Shown here piece by piece: positions 7,331 to 15,585 of a DNA stretch of 32,651 nucleotides. The position numbers and the translations under genes are program-made. The notes beneath the pieces are model-generated. The model was not told the origin of the DNA and searched no databases. It worked only from the letters and a program-made list of their open reading frames with translations. The stretch's first letter is position 1; each line of letters opens with the position of its first letter. This DNA is from an uncultured Coleofasciculus sp. (lineage in GTDB: Bacteria; Cyanobacteriota; Cyanobacteriia; Cyanobacteriales; Coleofasciculaceae): positions 1 to 32,651 of the forward strand of contig CAKZMA010000922.1 of NCBI GenBank assembly GCA_937127375.1. The letters are read 5' to 3'.

Positions 7331-7389
7331 GAGTCTATCTGATTACTTTTGCCGACAGGGATTCGAGCAGGAGGACATTAGATAGACTC
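7331..7389 (+). promoter_or_regulatory. long-range inverted repeat in the nrdR leader
   Basis: GAGTCTATCT (7331-7340) and AGATAGACTC (7380-7389) are exact inverted repeats 39 nt apart, ending about 50 nt before the nrdR start. In RNA they would close a large stem-loop; in DNA they could be paired protein-binding half-sites. Function unknown. Confidence 0.4.
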
Positions 7390-7438
7390 GTATCGGCTCA
7401 ATTTTCTGTATTTAACCAGTCGGAAAAGACTTGCTATT

Positions 7439-8011
7439 ATGCGATGCCCCTATTGTCAGCACACCGACAGCCGCGTTTTGGAGTCTCGTTCAACAGAAGC
7501 AGGACAAAGTGTTCGGCGTCGTCGGGAGTGTTTGCTTTGTAAACATCGCTTCACGACTTATGAACGGATTGAATTTGTGCCGATTACTGTCCTGAAGCGG
7601 GATGGTAAGCGAGAATCCTTTGACCGTTCTAAGTTATTACGGGGAATGGTGCGGGCTTGTGAGAAAACAGAAGTTTCCCAACGACGCCTAGAAGCGATAG
7701 TCGATGAGATTGAAGCTGAAGTTCAGCAGCACTATGGGCGGGATGTCACCAGTGATGAAGTGGGTGAGTTAGTCTTGCGCTACCTACGACACGAGAGTGA
7801 AGTAGCGTATGTCCGGTTTGCCTCAGTTTATCGAAAGTTTCAGGGCATTCGCGATTTTATCGAAACCCTAGAGCATCTCAGAAATAATGCTGAACGAGAT
7901 AACCCAGAAATATCGCCTATACCACCCGCTATTCCAAGTGAGTCGGATGATTCAGAGACATCAGCTAACTTAGTCACTCCTGCGTCAGAGGAACAACAGC
8001 TTTTACGATAA
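7439..8011 (+). CDS. nrdR: transcriptional repressor NrdR
   Basis: Encodes 190 aa. NrdR represses ribonucleotide reductase genes when its ATP-cone senses dATP/ATP. The N-terminus [17 protein letters not shown] carries the zinc ribbon, with Cys3, Cys6, Cys31 and Cys34 and the basic RRRRECL patch that contacts DNA. The ATP-cone domain follows (about residues 46-136: [19 protein letters not shown]... to ...[14 protein letters not shown]). The family is usually near 150-180 aa; here an acidic, Ser/Pro-rich tail of roughly 38 residues follows FIETLEHL and is probably disordered. The ATG overlaps no neighbour. It lies between psbT and rpsA, a common cyanobacterial arrangement. I do not see its own NrdR-box pair in the leader. 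Confidence 0.96.
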   Translation: MRCPYCQHTDSRVLESRSTEAGQSVRRRRECLLCKHRFTTYERIEFVPITVLKRDGKRESFDRSKLLRGMVRACEKTEVSQRRLEAIVDEIEAEVQQHYGRDVTSDEVGELVLRYLRHESEVAYVRFASVYRKFQGIRDFIETLEHLRNNAERDNPEISPIPPAIPSESDDSETSANLVTPASEEQQLLR

Positions 8012-8124
8012 GAGGGGCTAAACCCTGATCAGGTAACGGTTTTATCATTACCATGATTCAGTATAGCTGATTTTTATGAAATTTTGTATACTTCTCGATC
8101 TCAACAGGGCGATCCAGATTGAGT

Positions 8125-8130
8125 TATAAT
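8125..8130 (+). promoter_or_regulatory. possible -10 element for rpsA
   Basis: A consensus TATAAT lies about 140 nt upstream of the preferred rpsA ATG. No good -35 hexamer stands at the usual 16-18 nt distance, so the call rests on the -10 alone. Confidence 0.3.
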
Positions 8131-8270
8131 TACCTGTCTGGACTTTATTAAATATTTTAAAATAAGGTTGAGACAAAGCAATGTAGGTGTAGGTGGCACA
8201 ATACCGACGTGCGAGTACATCGACAGGAGGCATAGTCATTACGGAGATTAAACAAGGAAACACAACGCAC

Positions 8271-9242
8271 ATGCTCAGTCAGAACACAAATACAATAGAT
8301 ATTGGCTTCACTCACGACGATTTTGCCGCCCTCCTCGACAAGTATGATTATCACTTTAGCCCTGGTGATATTGTCGCAGGTACAGTATTCAGTCTGGAGC
8401 CAAGAGGCGCTCTGATTGACATTGGTGCTAAAACCGCCGCTTATATTCCCATACAGGAGATGTCAATTAATCGGGTTGACGCTCCCGAAGAAGTATTGCA
8501 GTCAAATGAAACGCGAGAATTTTTCATCTTGACTGACGAGAATGAAGATGGACAACTCACCCTTTCCATTCGGCGTATTGAGTATATGCGGGCTTGGGAG
8601 CGGGTGCGCCAGCTTCAAACTGAAGATGCGACCGTTCGTTCTTTGGTTTTTGCCACAAACCGAGGTGGGGCGTTGGTTCGCATTGAAGGGCTACGGGGTT
8701 TTATTCCCGGTTCCCACATTAGCACTCGCAAACCGAAAGAAGATTTAGTCGGCGAAGAACTGCCACTAAAATTTTTAGAGGTAGACGAAGACCGAAACCG
8801 TCTGGTTCTCTCTCACCGTCGCGCTTTGGTTGAGCGCAAGATGAACCGCTTAGAAGTCGGTGAAGTGGTCGTTGGTTCGGTACGGGGTATTAAGCCTTAC
8901 GGTGCGTTCATTGATATTGGTGGTGTGAGCGGATTGCTACACATTTCAGAAATTTCTCATGATCATATTGACACGCCTCATAGTGTGTTTAATGTCAATG
9001 ATGAATTGAAAGTGATGATCATTGACTTGGATGCCGAACGCGGTCGGATTTCGCTGTCAACGAAACAGTTGGAACCTGAACCGGGAGATATGATCAACAA
9101 TCGGGATCAAGTCTACGATAAGGCAGAAGAAATGGCTCAGAAATATCGGGAGAAGATGCGGGCACAACAGGAAGGCGTTAATCCTGAATCTTCAGAAGAG
9201 GGGATTGAAGAAGAAGAGTTTGTGTCAGCGACGGAAGAGTAA
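8271..9242 (+). CDS. rpsA: 30S ribosomal protein S1
   Basis: Encodes 323 aa from the ATG at 8271, which gives MLSQNTNTIDIGFTHDDFAALL, the usual cyanobacterial S1 beginning. An upstream in-frame GTG at 8193 would add 26 residues unlike the family, and I reject it. S1 binds mRNA leaders and helps the 30S subunit initiate translation. Three S1 (OB-fold) repeats are visible: about 28-100 (GDIVAGTVFSLEPRGALIDIGAK), 115-180 (RSLVFATNRGGALVRIEG) and 195-265 (GEVVVGSVRGIKPYGAFIDIGG). This is the short cyanobacterial/plastid form, not the six-repeat enterobacterial one. The C-terminal 40 residues are acidic. AAGGAAA at 8253-8259 may be the ribosome-binding site. A strong terminator follows. Confidence 0.96.
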   Translation: MLSQNTNTIDIGFTHDDFAALLDKYDYHFSPGDIVAGTVFSLEPRGALIDIGAKTAAYIPIQEMSINRVDAPEEVLQSNETREFFILTDENEDGQLTLSIRRIEYMRAWERVRQLQTEDATVRSLVFATNRGGALVRIEGLRGFIPGSHISTRKPKEDLVGEELPLKFLEVDEDRNRLVLSHRRALVERKMNRLEVGEVVVGSVRGIKPYGAFIDIGGVSGLLHISEISHDHIDTPHSVFNVNDELKVMIIDLDAERGRISLSTKQLEPEPGDMINNRDQVYDKAEEMAQKYREKMRAQQEGVNPESSEEGIEEEEFVSATEE

Positions 9243-9292
9243 TTCCGGTGTCAGGGCAGGTTTATCTATCCAATAATTTTTGGGGTTTGAAC

Positions 9293-9317
9293 AGAGGGTA
9301 AATCCCTCTTTTTTTTT
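9293..9317 (+). terminator. rho-independent terminator of rpsA
   Basis: AGAGGG (9293-9298), loop TAAAT, CCCTCT (9304-9309), then an unbroken T-run to 9317. This is a textbook intrinsic terminator about 50 nt after the rpsA stop. Its T-run overlaps the stop codon of the convergent GT4 gene, so the two transcription units meet here. Confidence 0.9.
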
Positions 9318-10473
9318 AAAGATAGTTTTGCAGGACTTCAAGCGTTTTCTGTCCAGTTTTTGCCCAGCTGAATTGACGGGCGCGTTGAAGTCCGAGGGTG
9401 CTAAGGCGCGATCGCAGTTGGCTGTCGGTGGCGATAGAATGCATGGCTGCTGAGAGTTCCAGGGTGTTGTAAGGGTTCACTAGGATAGCTGCATCACCAG
9501 ATACTTCCGGGAGGGCGGAGAGGTTGGAGGTGATTACCGGAGTCCCACACGCCATGGCTTCTAGCACCGGGAGTCCAAAGCCTTCCCAGAGACTGGGGAA
9601 GATAAGTGCGATCGCGTTGTTGAGAAGTATGGGTAGTTGGTTGTAGGGAACATAGTTGAGGAATTTCACTTGATGGCTTAAGCCGAGGTGGTTGGCTTGG
9701 GCTTGCAGCTTAGGGGTGTAGCGTCGATCACTTGACCCGGCGATCCACAGTTCATAGTCGCCGCAGTTAGGCAAATTAGCAAAGGCGTTGATCAGTCGGT
9801 GTAGGTTTTTATAGGGGTCATGGCGTCCGATGTAGAGGAAATAGGGGTTATAGTTAGCTGAAGGTGCTTGATTGGGCTTGTTTTGAAACGCAGAGGGACG
9901 CAGAGGTTGGCGCAGAGGGGCGCAGAGGGGGTGAAAGTGGTTGGCGTCGTAAGCTAGGGGAGTGGAAGTGATTTTGGCGGCGGGGATATGGTAAAAGTCG
10001 GTAATGTCTCTGGCGGTGGCGGTGGAGTTACAGAGGATATGTTGGGCTTGGGTGAGGACTTGGGGAATATAGTAACGGAAGTAGGGGGTGAGGGGAGAGT
10101 TAGGTTTGGGAAAGCGGAGTGGGATTAGGTCATGAACCATTACCACGTAGCGACAATGGGTATTAAGGGGGGCTTCGGGGATAGGAGAAAAGAGGAGGGG
10201 AGAGTTTAAGCTGTAGTAGAGGCGGGGAAGTTGGAGTTGAGTCCATAACAGGCGACGGAAGTGACCTTTTGTTCCGTGGGCGGGGCTGAGATTGGCGGGA
10301 ACAGGGTAGTCGATAAAGTCAGAGGTGAGGGGAAAGTGGTTTGACGCGAGGGGTGAAATCAGTAGGGTAGGATTCAGGGGTTTTAAGTAGGGGAATAGGT
10401 TGGCAGCATAGGTGGCGATGCCAGTGGGTTGAGAAAATAGAATAGAGAGGTTGACTAACAGGGGAGAAGACAA
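9316..10473 (-). CDS. GT4 family glycosyltransferase
   Basis: Encodes 385 aa with a GT-B fold. The N-terminal acceptor half begins [26 protein letters not shown]. The nucleotide-sugar half begins near [21 protein letters not shown] and carries the family GT4 EX7E motif in [24 protein letters not shown]. It probably transfers a sugar from an NDP-sugar to the lipid-linked glycan on the cytoplasmic side; donor and acceptor are unknown. The start appears to be TTG, since no ATG or GTG fits. Between the domains, the segment [16 protein letters not shown] is encoded by four CGCAGAGG units (9888-9930), apparently a cyanobacterial short repeat that entered the gene in frame. It is the last gene of the minus-strand cluster, 26 nt after another GT4 gene. 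Confidence 0.9.
   Translation of the reverse strand: MSSPLLVNLSILFSQPTGIATYAANLFPYLKPLNPTLLISPLASNHFPLTSDFIDYPVPANLSPAHGTKGHFRRLLWTQLQLPRLYYSLNSPLLFSPIPEAPLNTHCRYVVMVHDLIPLRFPKPNSPLTPYFRYYIPQVLTQAQHILCNSTATARDITDFYHIPAAKITSTPLAYDANHFHPLCAPLRQPLRPSAFQNKPNQAPSANYNPYFLYIGRHDPYKNLHRLINAFANLPNCGDYELWIAGSSDRRYTPKLQAQANHLGLSHQVKFLNYVPYNQLPILLNNAIALIFPSLWEGFGLPVLEAMACGTPVITSNLSALPEVSGDAAILVNPYNTLELSAAMHSIATDSQLRSRLSTLGLQRARQFSWAKTGQKTLEVLQNYL
9888..9930. repeat. CGCAGAGG short repeat inside a glycosyltransferase gene
   Basis: CGCAGAGG occurs at 9889-9896, 9899-9906, 9911-9918 and 9921-9928. Such CGCAGAGG-type units are usually found between genes in cyanobacteria. Here they are translated into the Pro/Leu/Arg-rich linker between the two GT-B lobes. 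Confidence 0.85.
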
Positions 10474-10499
10474 GGTTAAATAATTGATTGAAGAATTGA

Positions 10500-11666
10500 T
10501 TAACTGAGTAGAGATTTATAGGCGTTGAGGGTTTCCTTCGCCGTTCTTTCCCAAGAAAATAGTTTAGCTCTTGCTTTGCCTTTTTGAATTAAGTCCTGGC
10601 GGAGTTGAGAGTCACTGATGATTTTTAAGATAGCCTCAGCTAACTCCATGGGGTCGTTGGGATCAATGAGAATAGCCGCATCTCCAGCGACTTCAGGGAG
10701 AGAGGAGGTATTGGAGGTAACCACAGGGGCGCCTAGAGTCATGGCTTCGAGAACCGGAAGACCAAATCCTTCGTAGTGGGAGGGATAGACAAAAACATCA
10801 GCGTTAGAGTAGAACAAGGCAACATGTTCATCACAGAGGTAGTCAAGATGATGGATATGGTGATTCCAGGGAGAGTTCTCAATGGCGGCAAATATCGGTT
10901 GATAATGCCACCCTTTTCTACCAATTAAGACTAAGTGATGCTCTAGTTTAAGGTTTTGTTTGAGTAAGTTAAATGCATTAATTAAGGTTTGGATATTTTT
11001 TCGGGGTTCTATGGTACTCACAAACAGAAGGTAAGGTGGTGAAAAGTCATAGTCAATGGATTCCATTACCTGATCCCTAAGATTGTTTTTCAAGTAACCT
11101 GATGAATAGCGGCTCGCCAGGGGAGTTACATAAATCTGTTGATGATTGACTCCTAAATAGTTGACAATATCGCGTTTAGAGCTTTCGGAAATCGTGAGAA
11201 TTAAGTCAGTCCACTGTAAGTATCTCTTAATTCTTTTTTTATAGGTGGCAACCGTGGCATCAATATACTCAGGATATTTAATAAAGCTTAAATCATAAAT
11301 ATTAATAAGTCTCCGGCTGTTTTTACAGGGATATACTGAATAATTGGTTCCCTGTACTATATCAGGTGAACCCAAGCAATTCTCAAAATACTGGGAAACC
11401 GCAACGTTAAATGGAAGAGATAATATAAGATTTGAGACTCTAACGGGTATAGGAATTAAGTAAAGAGGAGAAACTTGTTGTAGAGAGTATGGAAGAGAGA
11501 AACAACCACGCAGCAAATTTTTGAAGCCCGGTTGGTAAGCAATGCCTAGTTGAAAATTTTCCTGGACTTGTAGCTTGAGTAGGGATTCGATTAAATTTAA
11601 TACGTAAAGACCCACTCCACTAGGATTGGGTTGAACAGGAGTGGCATCAATGACAATTTTTAGCAT
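10500..11666 (-). CDS. GT4 family glycosyltransferase
   Basis: Encodes 388 aa with a GT-B fold. It begins MLKIVIDATPVQPNPSGVGLY, with the Gly-rich acceptor-lobe loop. The donor lobe includes YLLFVSTIEPRKNIQTLINAF and the EX7E motif in [25 protein letters not shown], followed by SSLPEVAGDAAILIDP. It resembles mannosyl- or rhamnosyl-type GT4 enzymes, but the sugar is not readable from sequence. Overall layout is shared with the downstream GT4 (9316-10473), so the two may be old duplicates acting on successive linkages. It lies 15 nt after the GtrA gene and 26 nt before the next GT4, consistent with one operon. A cytoplasmic or membrane-peripheral location is expected. Confidence 0.9.
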   Translation of the reverse strand: MLKIVIDATPVQPNPSGVGLYVLNLIESLLKLQVQENFQLGIAYQPGFKNLLRGCFSLPYSLQQVSPLYLIPIPVRVSNLILSLPFNVAVSQYFENCLGSPDIVQGTNYSVYPCKNSRRLINIYDLSFIKYPEYIDATVATYKKRIKRYLQWTDLILTISESSKRDIVNYLGVNHQQIYVTPLASRYSSGYLKNNLRDQVMESIDYDFSPPYLLFVSTIEPRKNIQTLINAFNLLKQNLKLEHHLVLIGRKGWHYQPIFAAIENSPWNHHIHHLDYLCDEHVALFYSNADVFVYPSHYEGFGLPVLEAMTLGAPVVTSNTSSLPEVAGDAAILIDPNDPMELAEAILKIISDSQLRQDLIQKGKARAKLFSWERTAKETLNAYKSLLS

Positions 11667-11681
11667 GAATTAAAAAATCCG

Positions 11682-12089
11682 CTAATTTTTGATTTTAAAT
11701 GACCAATAAAAGTTTAGGATAAAATTGCTAATAGGAATTAAAACTAGGGCAAGTAATTGGGCAATTCCATACCAGATCGAAAAAACATTCACCGCTAGAA
11801 ACATAATTATCGTATTTAATAATAAGCCCATCAAAGAGACAGTCAGGTAACGTGGGAAAGAAACGCGATGTCTATTCTTCGCTCTAAATGTCCACTTATA
11901 GTTCAGGATATAAGAAATAATCACAATAATGATAAATGCTAAAGCTGAACTAATTACGGGGTCATAGCGCAAAAGTTCTATGAATAAAGTTAAAAGAAAT
12001 ACATAGATCCCCGTACCTATCCCTCCAACCACTGCATATCGAATAAATTTATGGGTAAGCTTGGCTTTTCTGTATTTTTTAAATCTCAT
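11682..12089 (-). CDS. GtrA family membrane protein
   Basis: I chose the ATG at 12089 (135 aa, MRFKKYRKAKLTHKF...); a TTG four codons upstream is possible. Four membrane helices fill the protein: IRYAVVGGIGTGIYVFLLTLF, ISSALAFIIIVIISYILNY, VSLMGLLLNTIIMFLAV and AQLLALVLIPISNFILNFYWSF. FIRYAVVGG near the start and the NYKWTFR and FYWSF segments are typical of GtrA. GtrA/GtcA proteins are thought to flip undecaprenyl-phosphate-linked sugars to the outer face of the membrane for GT-C enzymes. A CsbB/GtrB-like GT2 (12979-13926) lies two genes upstream and two YfhO-type GT-C genes are further up, so a full three-part set is present. Confidence 0.9.
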   Translation of the reverse strand: MRFKKYRKAKLTHKFIRYAVVGGIGTGIYVFLLTLFIELLRYDPVISSALAFIIIVIISYILNYKWTFRAKNRHRVSFPRYLTVSLMGLLLNTIIMFLAVNVFSIWYGIAQLLALVLIPISNFILNFYWSFKIKN

Positions 12090-12143
12090 GGGTTTAACCA
12101 ACGATTAATCATGACCAGATACCTGTATTCGATCATATTGAGT

Positions 12144-12986
12144 TCAGCGTTTACTAGCAATGACATACATAATGTCATACAAGTTCAGATAGAAATACCA
12201 ATCCGTCAATCGGAGTCGCTTCAGCCAATGATACATTTTGGGGTTATTTTGCCGCAGCACAAAAATATTATAAGCAATATTGTCCACACTGCGATAAAAA
12301 CCACAATACCGATTGTAGACAACATCAAATCCATAATTGTTTAGCATTTTTTCCAGTGTTTTTCTAGAAAAGTAATGGACATGAGTCGGAGGATGAATTA
12401 ATCGCCAATTGCTTCTTCTGATTCGTGCATTCAGACTGCTAATGTCACCGGTTGTGATAGCCAGAAGCCCACCGTTATTCATCTGTTTGCTGATCTTTTC
12501 AATATAGAAGTGAGGTTGACCTATATGTTCAATTGTATCCCACATACAGACAACATCAAACCTCTGCTCACCAAAGTCATGCTTCAGCAAATCTGACTGA
12601 ATCGCATCGAGGTGCAAGGTTTCACGGGCATATCGAACGCCTTCTTCGGTAATATCGATTCCCTGAACGTGATCAAAGTAATCCTGGGCAAACTCCAGGA
12701 AAAATCCGTAAGCACAGCCAATTTCCAGTAAATTCCGGTGAAACGTGGGGTTGAGAAATCTCTGCAGTGTTTTCAGTCGTAACTTGAAATTATTCTGCAT
12801 AACTTTTTTATCCGCGACATAATCGCTATACTCTTCTCCGAAGAAATAATTTCGGCTATAAAGTTTAAATAGTTCGGCATCAGTCAGGTTTAAATCAGCA
12901 ACCGTATGACCACACCGCTGGCATTTTAGCAGACCTTTATAGACCGATTCATGCTGCGTCGTTCCACAAACAATACACTCATTCAT
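12144..12986 (-). CDS. zinc-ribbon class I SAM methyltransferase
   Basis: Encodes 280 aa. The N-terminus has a zinc-ribbon-like set of four Cys (Cys4, Cys7, Cys22, Cys25: ECIVCG...LKCQRCGH). A class I methyltransferase domain follows, with motif I LLEIGCAYGFFLEFA near residue 86 and the later DVVCMWDTIEHIGQP and GGLLAITTGD strands. This layout is frequent among sugar and polysaccharide methyltransferases. It probably methylates a sugar or a glycan-lipid intermediate; the substrate is unknown. Its start overlaps the 3' end of the GT2 gene by 8 nt, so the two are very likely co-translated. The last 60 residues are aromatic and positively charged and could contact the membrane. Confidence 0.87.
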   Translation of the reverse strand: MNECIVCGTTQHESVYKGLLKCQRCGHTVADLNLTDAELFKLYSRNYFFGEEYSDYVADKKVMQNNFKLRLKTLQRFLNPTFHRNLLEIGCAYGFFLEFAQDYFDHVQGIDITEEGVRYARETLHLDAIQSDLLKHDFGEQRFDVVCMWDTIEHIGQPHFYIEKISKQMNNGGLLAITTGDISSLNARIRRSNWRLIHPPTHVHYFSRKTLEKMLNNYGFDVVYNRYCGFYRSVDNIAYNIFVLRQNNPKMYHWLKRLRLTDWYFYLNLYDIMYVIASKR

Positions 12987-13926
12987 CGCGATGAAAATTT
13001 ACCTTGTCTTCAATAATGTAGTGGGGTCTACCTTTAACTTCATCAAAAATTGCGCCAATATACTCTCCAATTATACCTAAAAAAATGAGTTGTACTCCAC
13101 TAAATATTGACACTAAAAAGACTAGAGTTGTCCACCCCGAAGGCAGGGAGGCATAAATAAAATATTGAACGACGGATATAAGGGCATAGATTAAGCCAAA
13201 TAGGGCAAAAATAAATCCTGTAATAATGGCGGCTTTTAGCGGTTTTTTACTAAAGGAAACAACCCCCTCTAATCCAAACTGAACCATCCGGTTGAGGGAA
13301 TATTTACTCCGACCGGCTTTCCGTTTTCTGACTTGAAAGTAAATACTTGTGCTTCTAAATCCCACCCAACTAAAAAGACCTCGCAGAAATTGGTTTCTTT
13401 CTCGAATTTTATGTTTAAAGGTTTTGGCTACACGGTTAGATATTAATCTAAAATCGGCAGCACTTTCATTAATGGGGACGTCTGAGAGTTTGTTGATGAT
13501 TTTGTAGAATAGTTTAGATGTCAAACGTTTAAAAATACTAATATCCTTGGAATCTTGGCGAATTGTATAAACAATATCATAGCCTTGTTCATACTTCATC
13601 AACATTTTGGGAATCAATGAAGGGGGATGCTGCAAATCGCTATCTAGCATAATCAAAACATCAGAATCACTATGATCGATTCCGGCTAGTAGTGACATTT
13701 GATGACCAAACCGAGACGACATCAATAGAATCTGTACAGCTTTATCCTGTTCAGCGATTGATTTTAATATTTCAAAACTCGCATCGGTGCTGCGGTCAAC
13801 CACAAATAAAATTTTGGACTGATAACGCGGTGATAATCCAGCTAGCACCCCTGTAAGTTCCGTGTAGAAATCGTTGATTACCTCTTCTTCGTTGTAAACC
13901 GGGCTAATAATCGTCAAGGTTTTCAT
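12979..13926 (-). CDS. CsbB/GtrB-type GT2 polyprenyl-phosphate glycosyltransferase
   Basis: Encodes 315 aa. The GT-A domain fills about residues 1-225, opening TIISPVYNEEEVINDFY, with DSDLQHPP (Asp95/Asp97) as metal/donor-binding motif and the QFLRGLFSWVG and RKAGRSKYSL segments typical of CsbB/GtrB/DPM-type enzymes. Two C-terminal membrane helices follow (AAIITGFIFALFGLIYALIS and TTLVFLVSIFSGVQLIFLGIIG). Members load a sugar from an NDP-sugar onto undecaprenyl phosphate on the cytoplasmic side. The usual DDGSTD segment reads VDRSTD here, a departure worth noting. The gene lies 17 nt after the reductase-like SDR and overlaps the next methyltransferase gene by 8 nt. The likely products would be flipped by the GtrA protein and used by YfhO-type enzymes. 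Confidence 0.9.
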   Translation of the reverse strand: MKTLTIISPVYNEEEVINDFYTELTGVLAGLSPRYQSKILFVVDRSTDASFEILKSIAEQDKAVQILLMSSRFGHQMSLLAGIDHSDSDVLIMLDSDLQHPPSLIPKMLMKYEQGYDIVYTIRQDSKDISIFKRLTSKLFYKIINKLSDVPINESAADFRLISNRVAKTFKHKIRERNQFLRGLFSWVGFRSTSIYFQVRKRKAGRSKYSLNRMVQFGLEGVVSFSKKPLKAAIITGFIFALFGLIYALISVVQYFIYASLPSGWTTLVFLVSIFSGVQLIFLGIIGEYIGAIFDEVKGRPHYIIEDKVNFHRDE

Positions 13927-13943
13927 CGTCGATTTGAGCGGTT

Positions 13944-14861
13944 CTAATGGTGGGCATTGCTCTCCGAAAAGATTGAATGTATCACTGTCTCAAGGTTGGT
14001 TTTAGGAGTATAACCCAGCAGCGTTTGCAATTTTTCAATGCTACCATAATGAACGGGAACATCAACAGGTTTGAATCGTGCGGGATCGGTTTGAATGTCT
14101 ACATCGATATTAGCTATCTCGATCAGCTTGTGCAGTAGATCACTCATGAGTATACCTTGTCCCGAACAAACATTAATCACCTGTCCATACGCTGTTGGTG
14201 TCCGGATTAATTGCCAGTAAATTTTAATCACTTCTTGGATATCAATAAAATCTCTGGAACTGCTTAAATTGCCGACGTTGATGATTGAAGGGTGTTGACC
14301 TTGGGCGATTGCCGTAATCTGTTTGACAAAGCTTTGGATAGACAGATACTCGGGCATACCAGCACCAATTATATTAAACGGTCTGACCATAACTAAGGGT
14401 CTCCCTTGTCTGGATAAGGCAAGTCCCATTAACGTTTGGGAAAGTTTACTAATCCCGTAGTGACTATAGGGACAGGTTGGCGTCTGTTCATGAATGGGAA
14501 CTTGTTCAGGACTCACTAAACCATATTCAGCCGATGTCCCCACTAACAGGACAGGACAATTCTCATAGCCTGTAATCTCTAAGGCATGCAAGAGTGTCGC
14601 GGCATAGACGGTATTAACCTGGTATAACAACGTGGGGTTAGTAGAACGGGCGACACCAGCTAAGTGAAACACATAGTTTGGCTGGACAGCTTTAATGGTG
14701 TTTGCCAAAGCTGAAACCTCAGCCGTATCCGTTAAATAGTAATGATGTTCAGAAGCAGGTTGAGTGCCAAGGGTATGAATTTCTATTCCCTGACGTTCTA
14801 GATAAGGAATCAGATGCCGTCCGCAAAACCCACCCCCACCTGTGATTAGGGCTCTTTTCAT
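13944..14861 (-). CDS. NAD(P)-dependent SDR, GDP-4-keto-6-deoxymannose reductase-like
   Basis: Encodes 305 aa of the extended short-chain dehydrogenase family. The Rossmann motif TGGGGFCG (Gly8/Gly11/Gly14) is at the N-terminus. The catalytic Tyr135-xxx-Lys139 lies in PYSHYGISK, and the active-site Ser in VGTSAEYG, a pattern close to RMD-type reductases (GSSxxYG). Proteins of this type reduce or epimerise NDP-4-keto-6-deoxysugars to the finished sugar. Its ATG overlaps the TGA of the nucleotidyltransferase gene (ATGA), which in turn follows a 4,6-dehydratase-like SDR, so it is probably the last step of a three-gene nucleotide-sugar pathway. GDP as the nucleotide is inferred from resemblance only; an epimerase role is possible. 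Confidence 0.85.
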   Translation of the reverse strand: MKRALITGGGGFCGRHLIPYLERQGIEIHTLGTQPASEHHYYLTDTAEVSALANTIKAVQPNYVFHLAGVARSTNPTLLYQVNTVYAATLLHALEITGYENCPVLLVGTSAEYGLVSPEQVPIHEQTPTCPYSHYGISKLSQTLMGLALSRQGRPLVMVRPFNIIGAGMPEYLSIQSFVKQITAIAQGQHPSIINVGNLSSSRDFIDIQEVIKIYWQLIRTPTAYGQVINVCSGQGILMSDLLHKLIEIANIDVDIQTDPARFKPVDVPVHYGSIEKLQTLLGYTPKTNLETVIHSIFSESNAHH

Positions 14862-15574
14862 AGATTGGGCAGAAATTCAGCTTGTCTTGATTCAAATATT
14901 TCAGTGGCTGTTCGATAGTCGTCCATTCTGCCAATATCAAGCCAGTAACAGGATTCGCGATAACAATGAACTGGATGACCATCTTGGCATAATTTCAGCA
15001 TCAGGTCAGGAATATCTAGATAGTCACCAACCTTTAAATAAGGCTGTATGGCATTTTTATTAAGAACATTCACGCCCATACTGACATCAAAATGATAGGT
15101 AGGTTTTTCCACGTAACGCACTAGCTTTCCTTGATCATCCGTTTCCAGGACGCCAAAATCGACCTTCACGTCCCGTTGATAGATACCAATGGTGGCTGCT
15201 GCACCCTTATCTTTATGAAAAGCAATTAGATTCTGGTACTTTAACGTCGTCATTAAATCACCATTCATAACCAGAAAATCATCCTCTAATTGCTCCATCG
15301 CCAGAGCAATTGGACCGGCGGTTCCCAAAGCCCGTTCCTCGAATGAATAGCTAATATTCAAGCCCAGACGTTCACCCTTTTGAAAAAAAGCCTGAAGCAA
15401 TTGGCTTAAATATCCCACAGCGAGGATGACATCCGTGATTCCTGCACCTTTGAGTTGCCGTAAGATAATCTCCAAAATCGGATAGTCACCCACGGGCATT
15501 AGTGGCTTAGGAAGCACAGTGGTGTAAGGATGTAGCCGAGTTCCTCGACCACCGGCGAGAATTAAAGCCTGCAT
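14858..15574 (-). CDS. sugar-1-phosphate nucleotidyltransferase
   Basis: I chose the ATG at 15574 (238 aa), which gives the family start MQALILAGGRGTRL and has GAGG 9 nt upstream; a GTG five codons earlier overlaps the previous stop. The fingerprint GGRGTRLHPYTTVLPKPLMP includes the catalytic Arg and Lys23. FLVMNGDLMTT supplies the metal-binding Asp, and FGVLETDD and VEKP are further NTP-transferase landmarks. The enzyme activates a sugar-1-phosphate with an NTP, giving an NDP-sugar and pyrophosphate in the cytoplasm. It lacks the C-terminal beta-helix acyltransferase or CBS additions of larger relatives. Flanked by and overlapping two SDR genes, it probably makes their substrate. GDP- or CDP-sugar are both possible; the sequence does not decide. 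Confidence 0.9.
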   Translation of the reverse strand: MQALILAGGRGTRLHPYTTVLPKPLMPVGDYPILEIILRQLKGAGITDVILAVGYLSQLLQAFFQKGERLGLNISYSFEERALGTAGPIALAMEQLEDDFLVMNGDLMTTLKYQNLIAFHKDKGAAATIGIYQRDVKVDFGVLETDDQGKLVRYVEKPTYHFDVSMGVNVLNKNAIQPYLKVGDYLDIPDLMLKLCQDGHPVHCYRESCYWLDIGRMDDYRTATEIFESRQAEFLPNL

Positions 15575-15585
15575 TGATTTAGACC

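Noticed and set aside
7340-7400. tRNA-like GGGATTCGAGCAG segment before nrdR
   Set aside because: It lacks a foldable acceptor stem, D-arm and anticodon arm, and the match to a T-arm is partial.
8020-8060. Terminator after nrdR from AGGG/CCCT and CCTGATCAGG
   Set aside because: The stems are short and only a TTTT run follows at some distance, so it is not convincing.
8193-8270. GTG start for rpsA at 8193
   Set aside because: The extra 26 residues do not look like S1, and the ATG at 8271 gives the usual family start.
12051-12344. 97-codon plus-strand ORF across the GtrA/methyltransferase junction
   Set aside because: It runs antisense to two well-supported genes and its translation has no family-like features.
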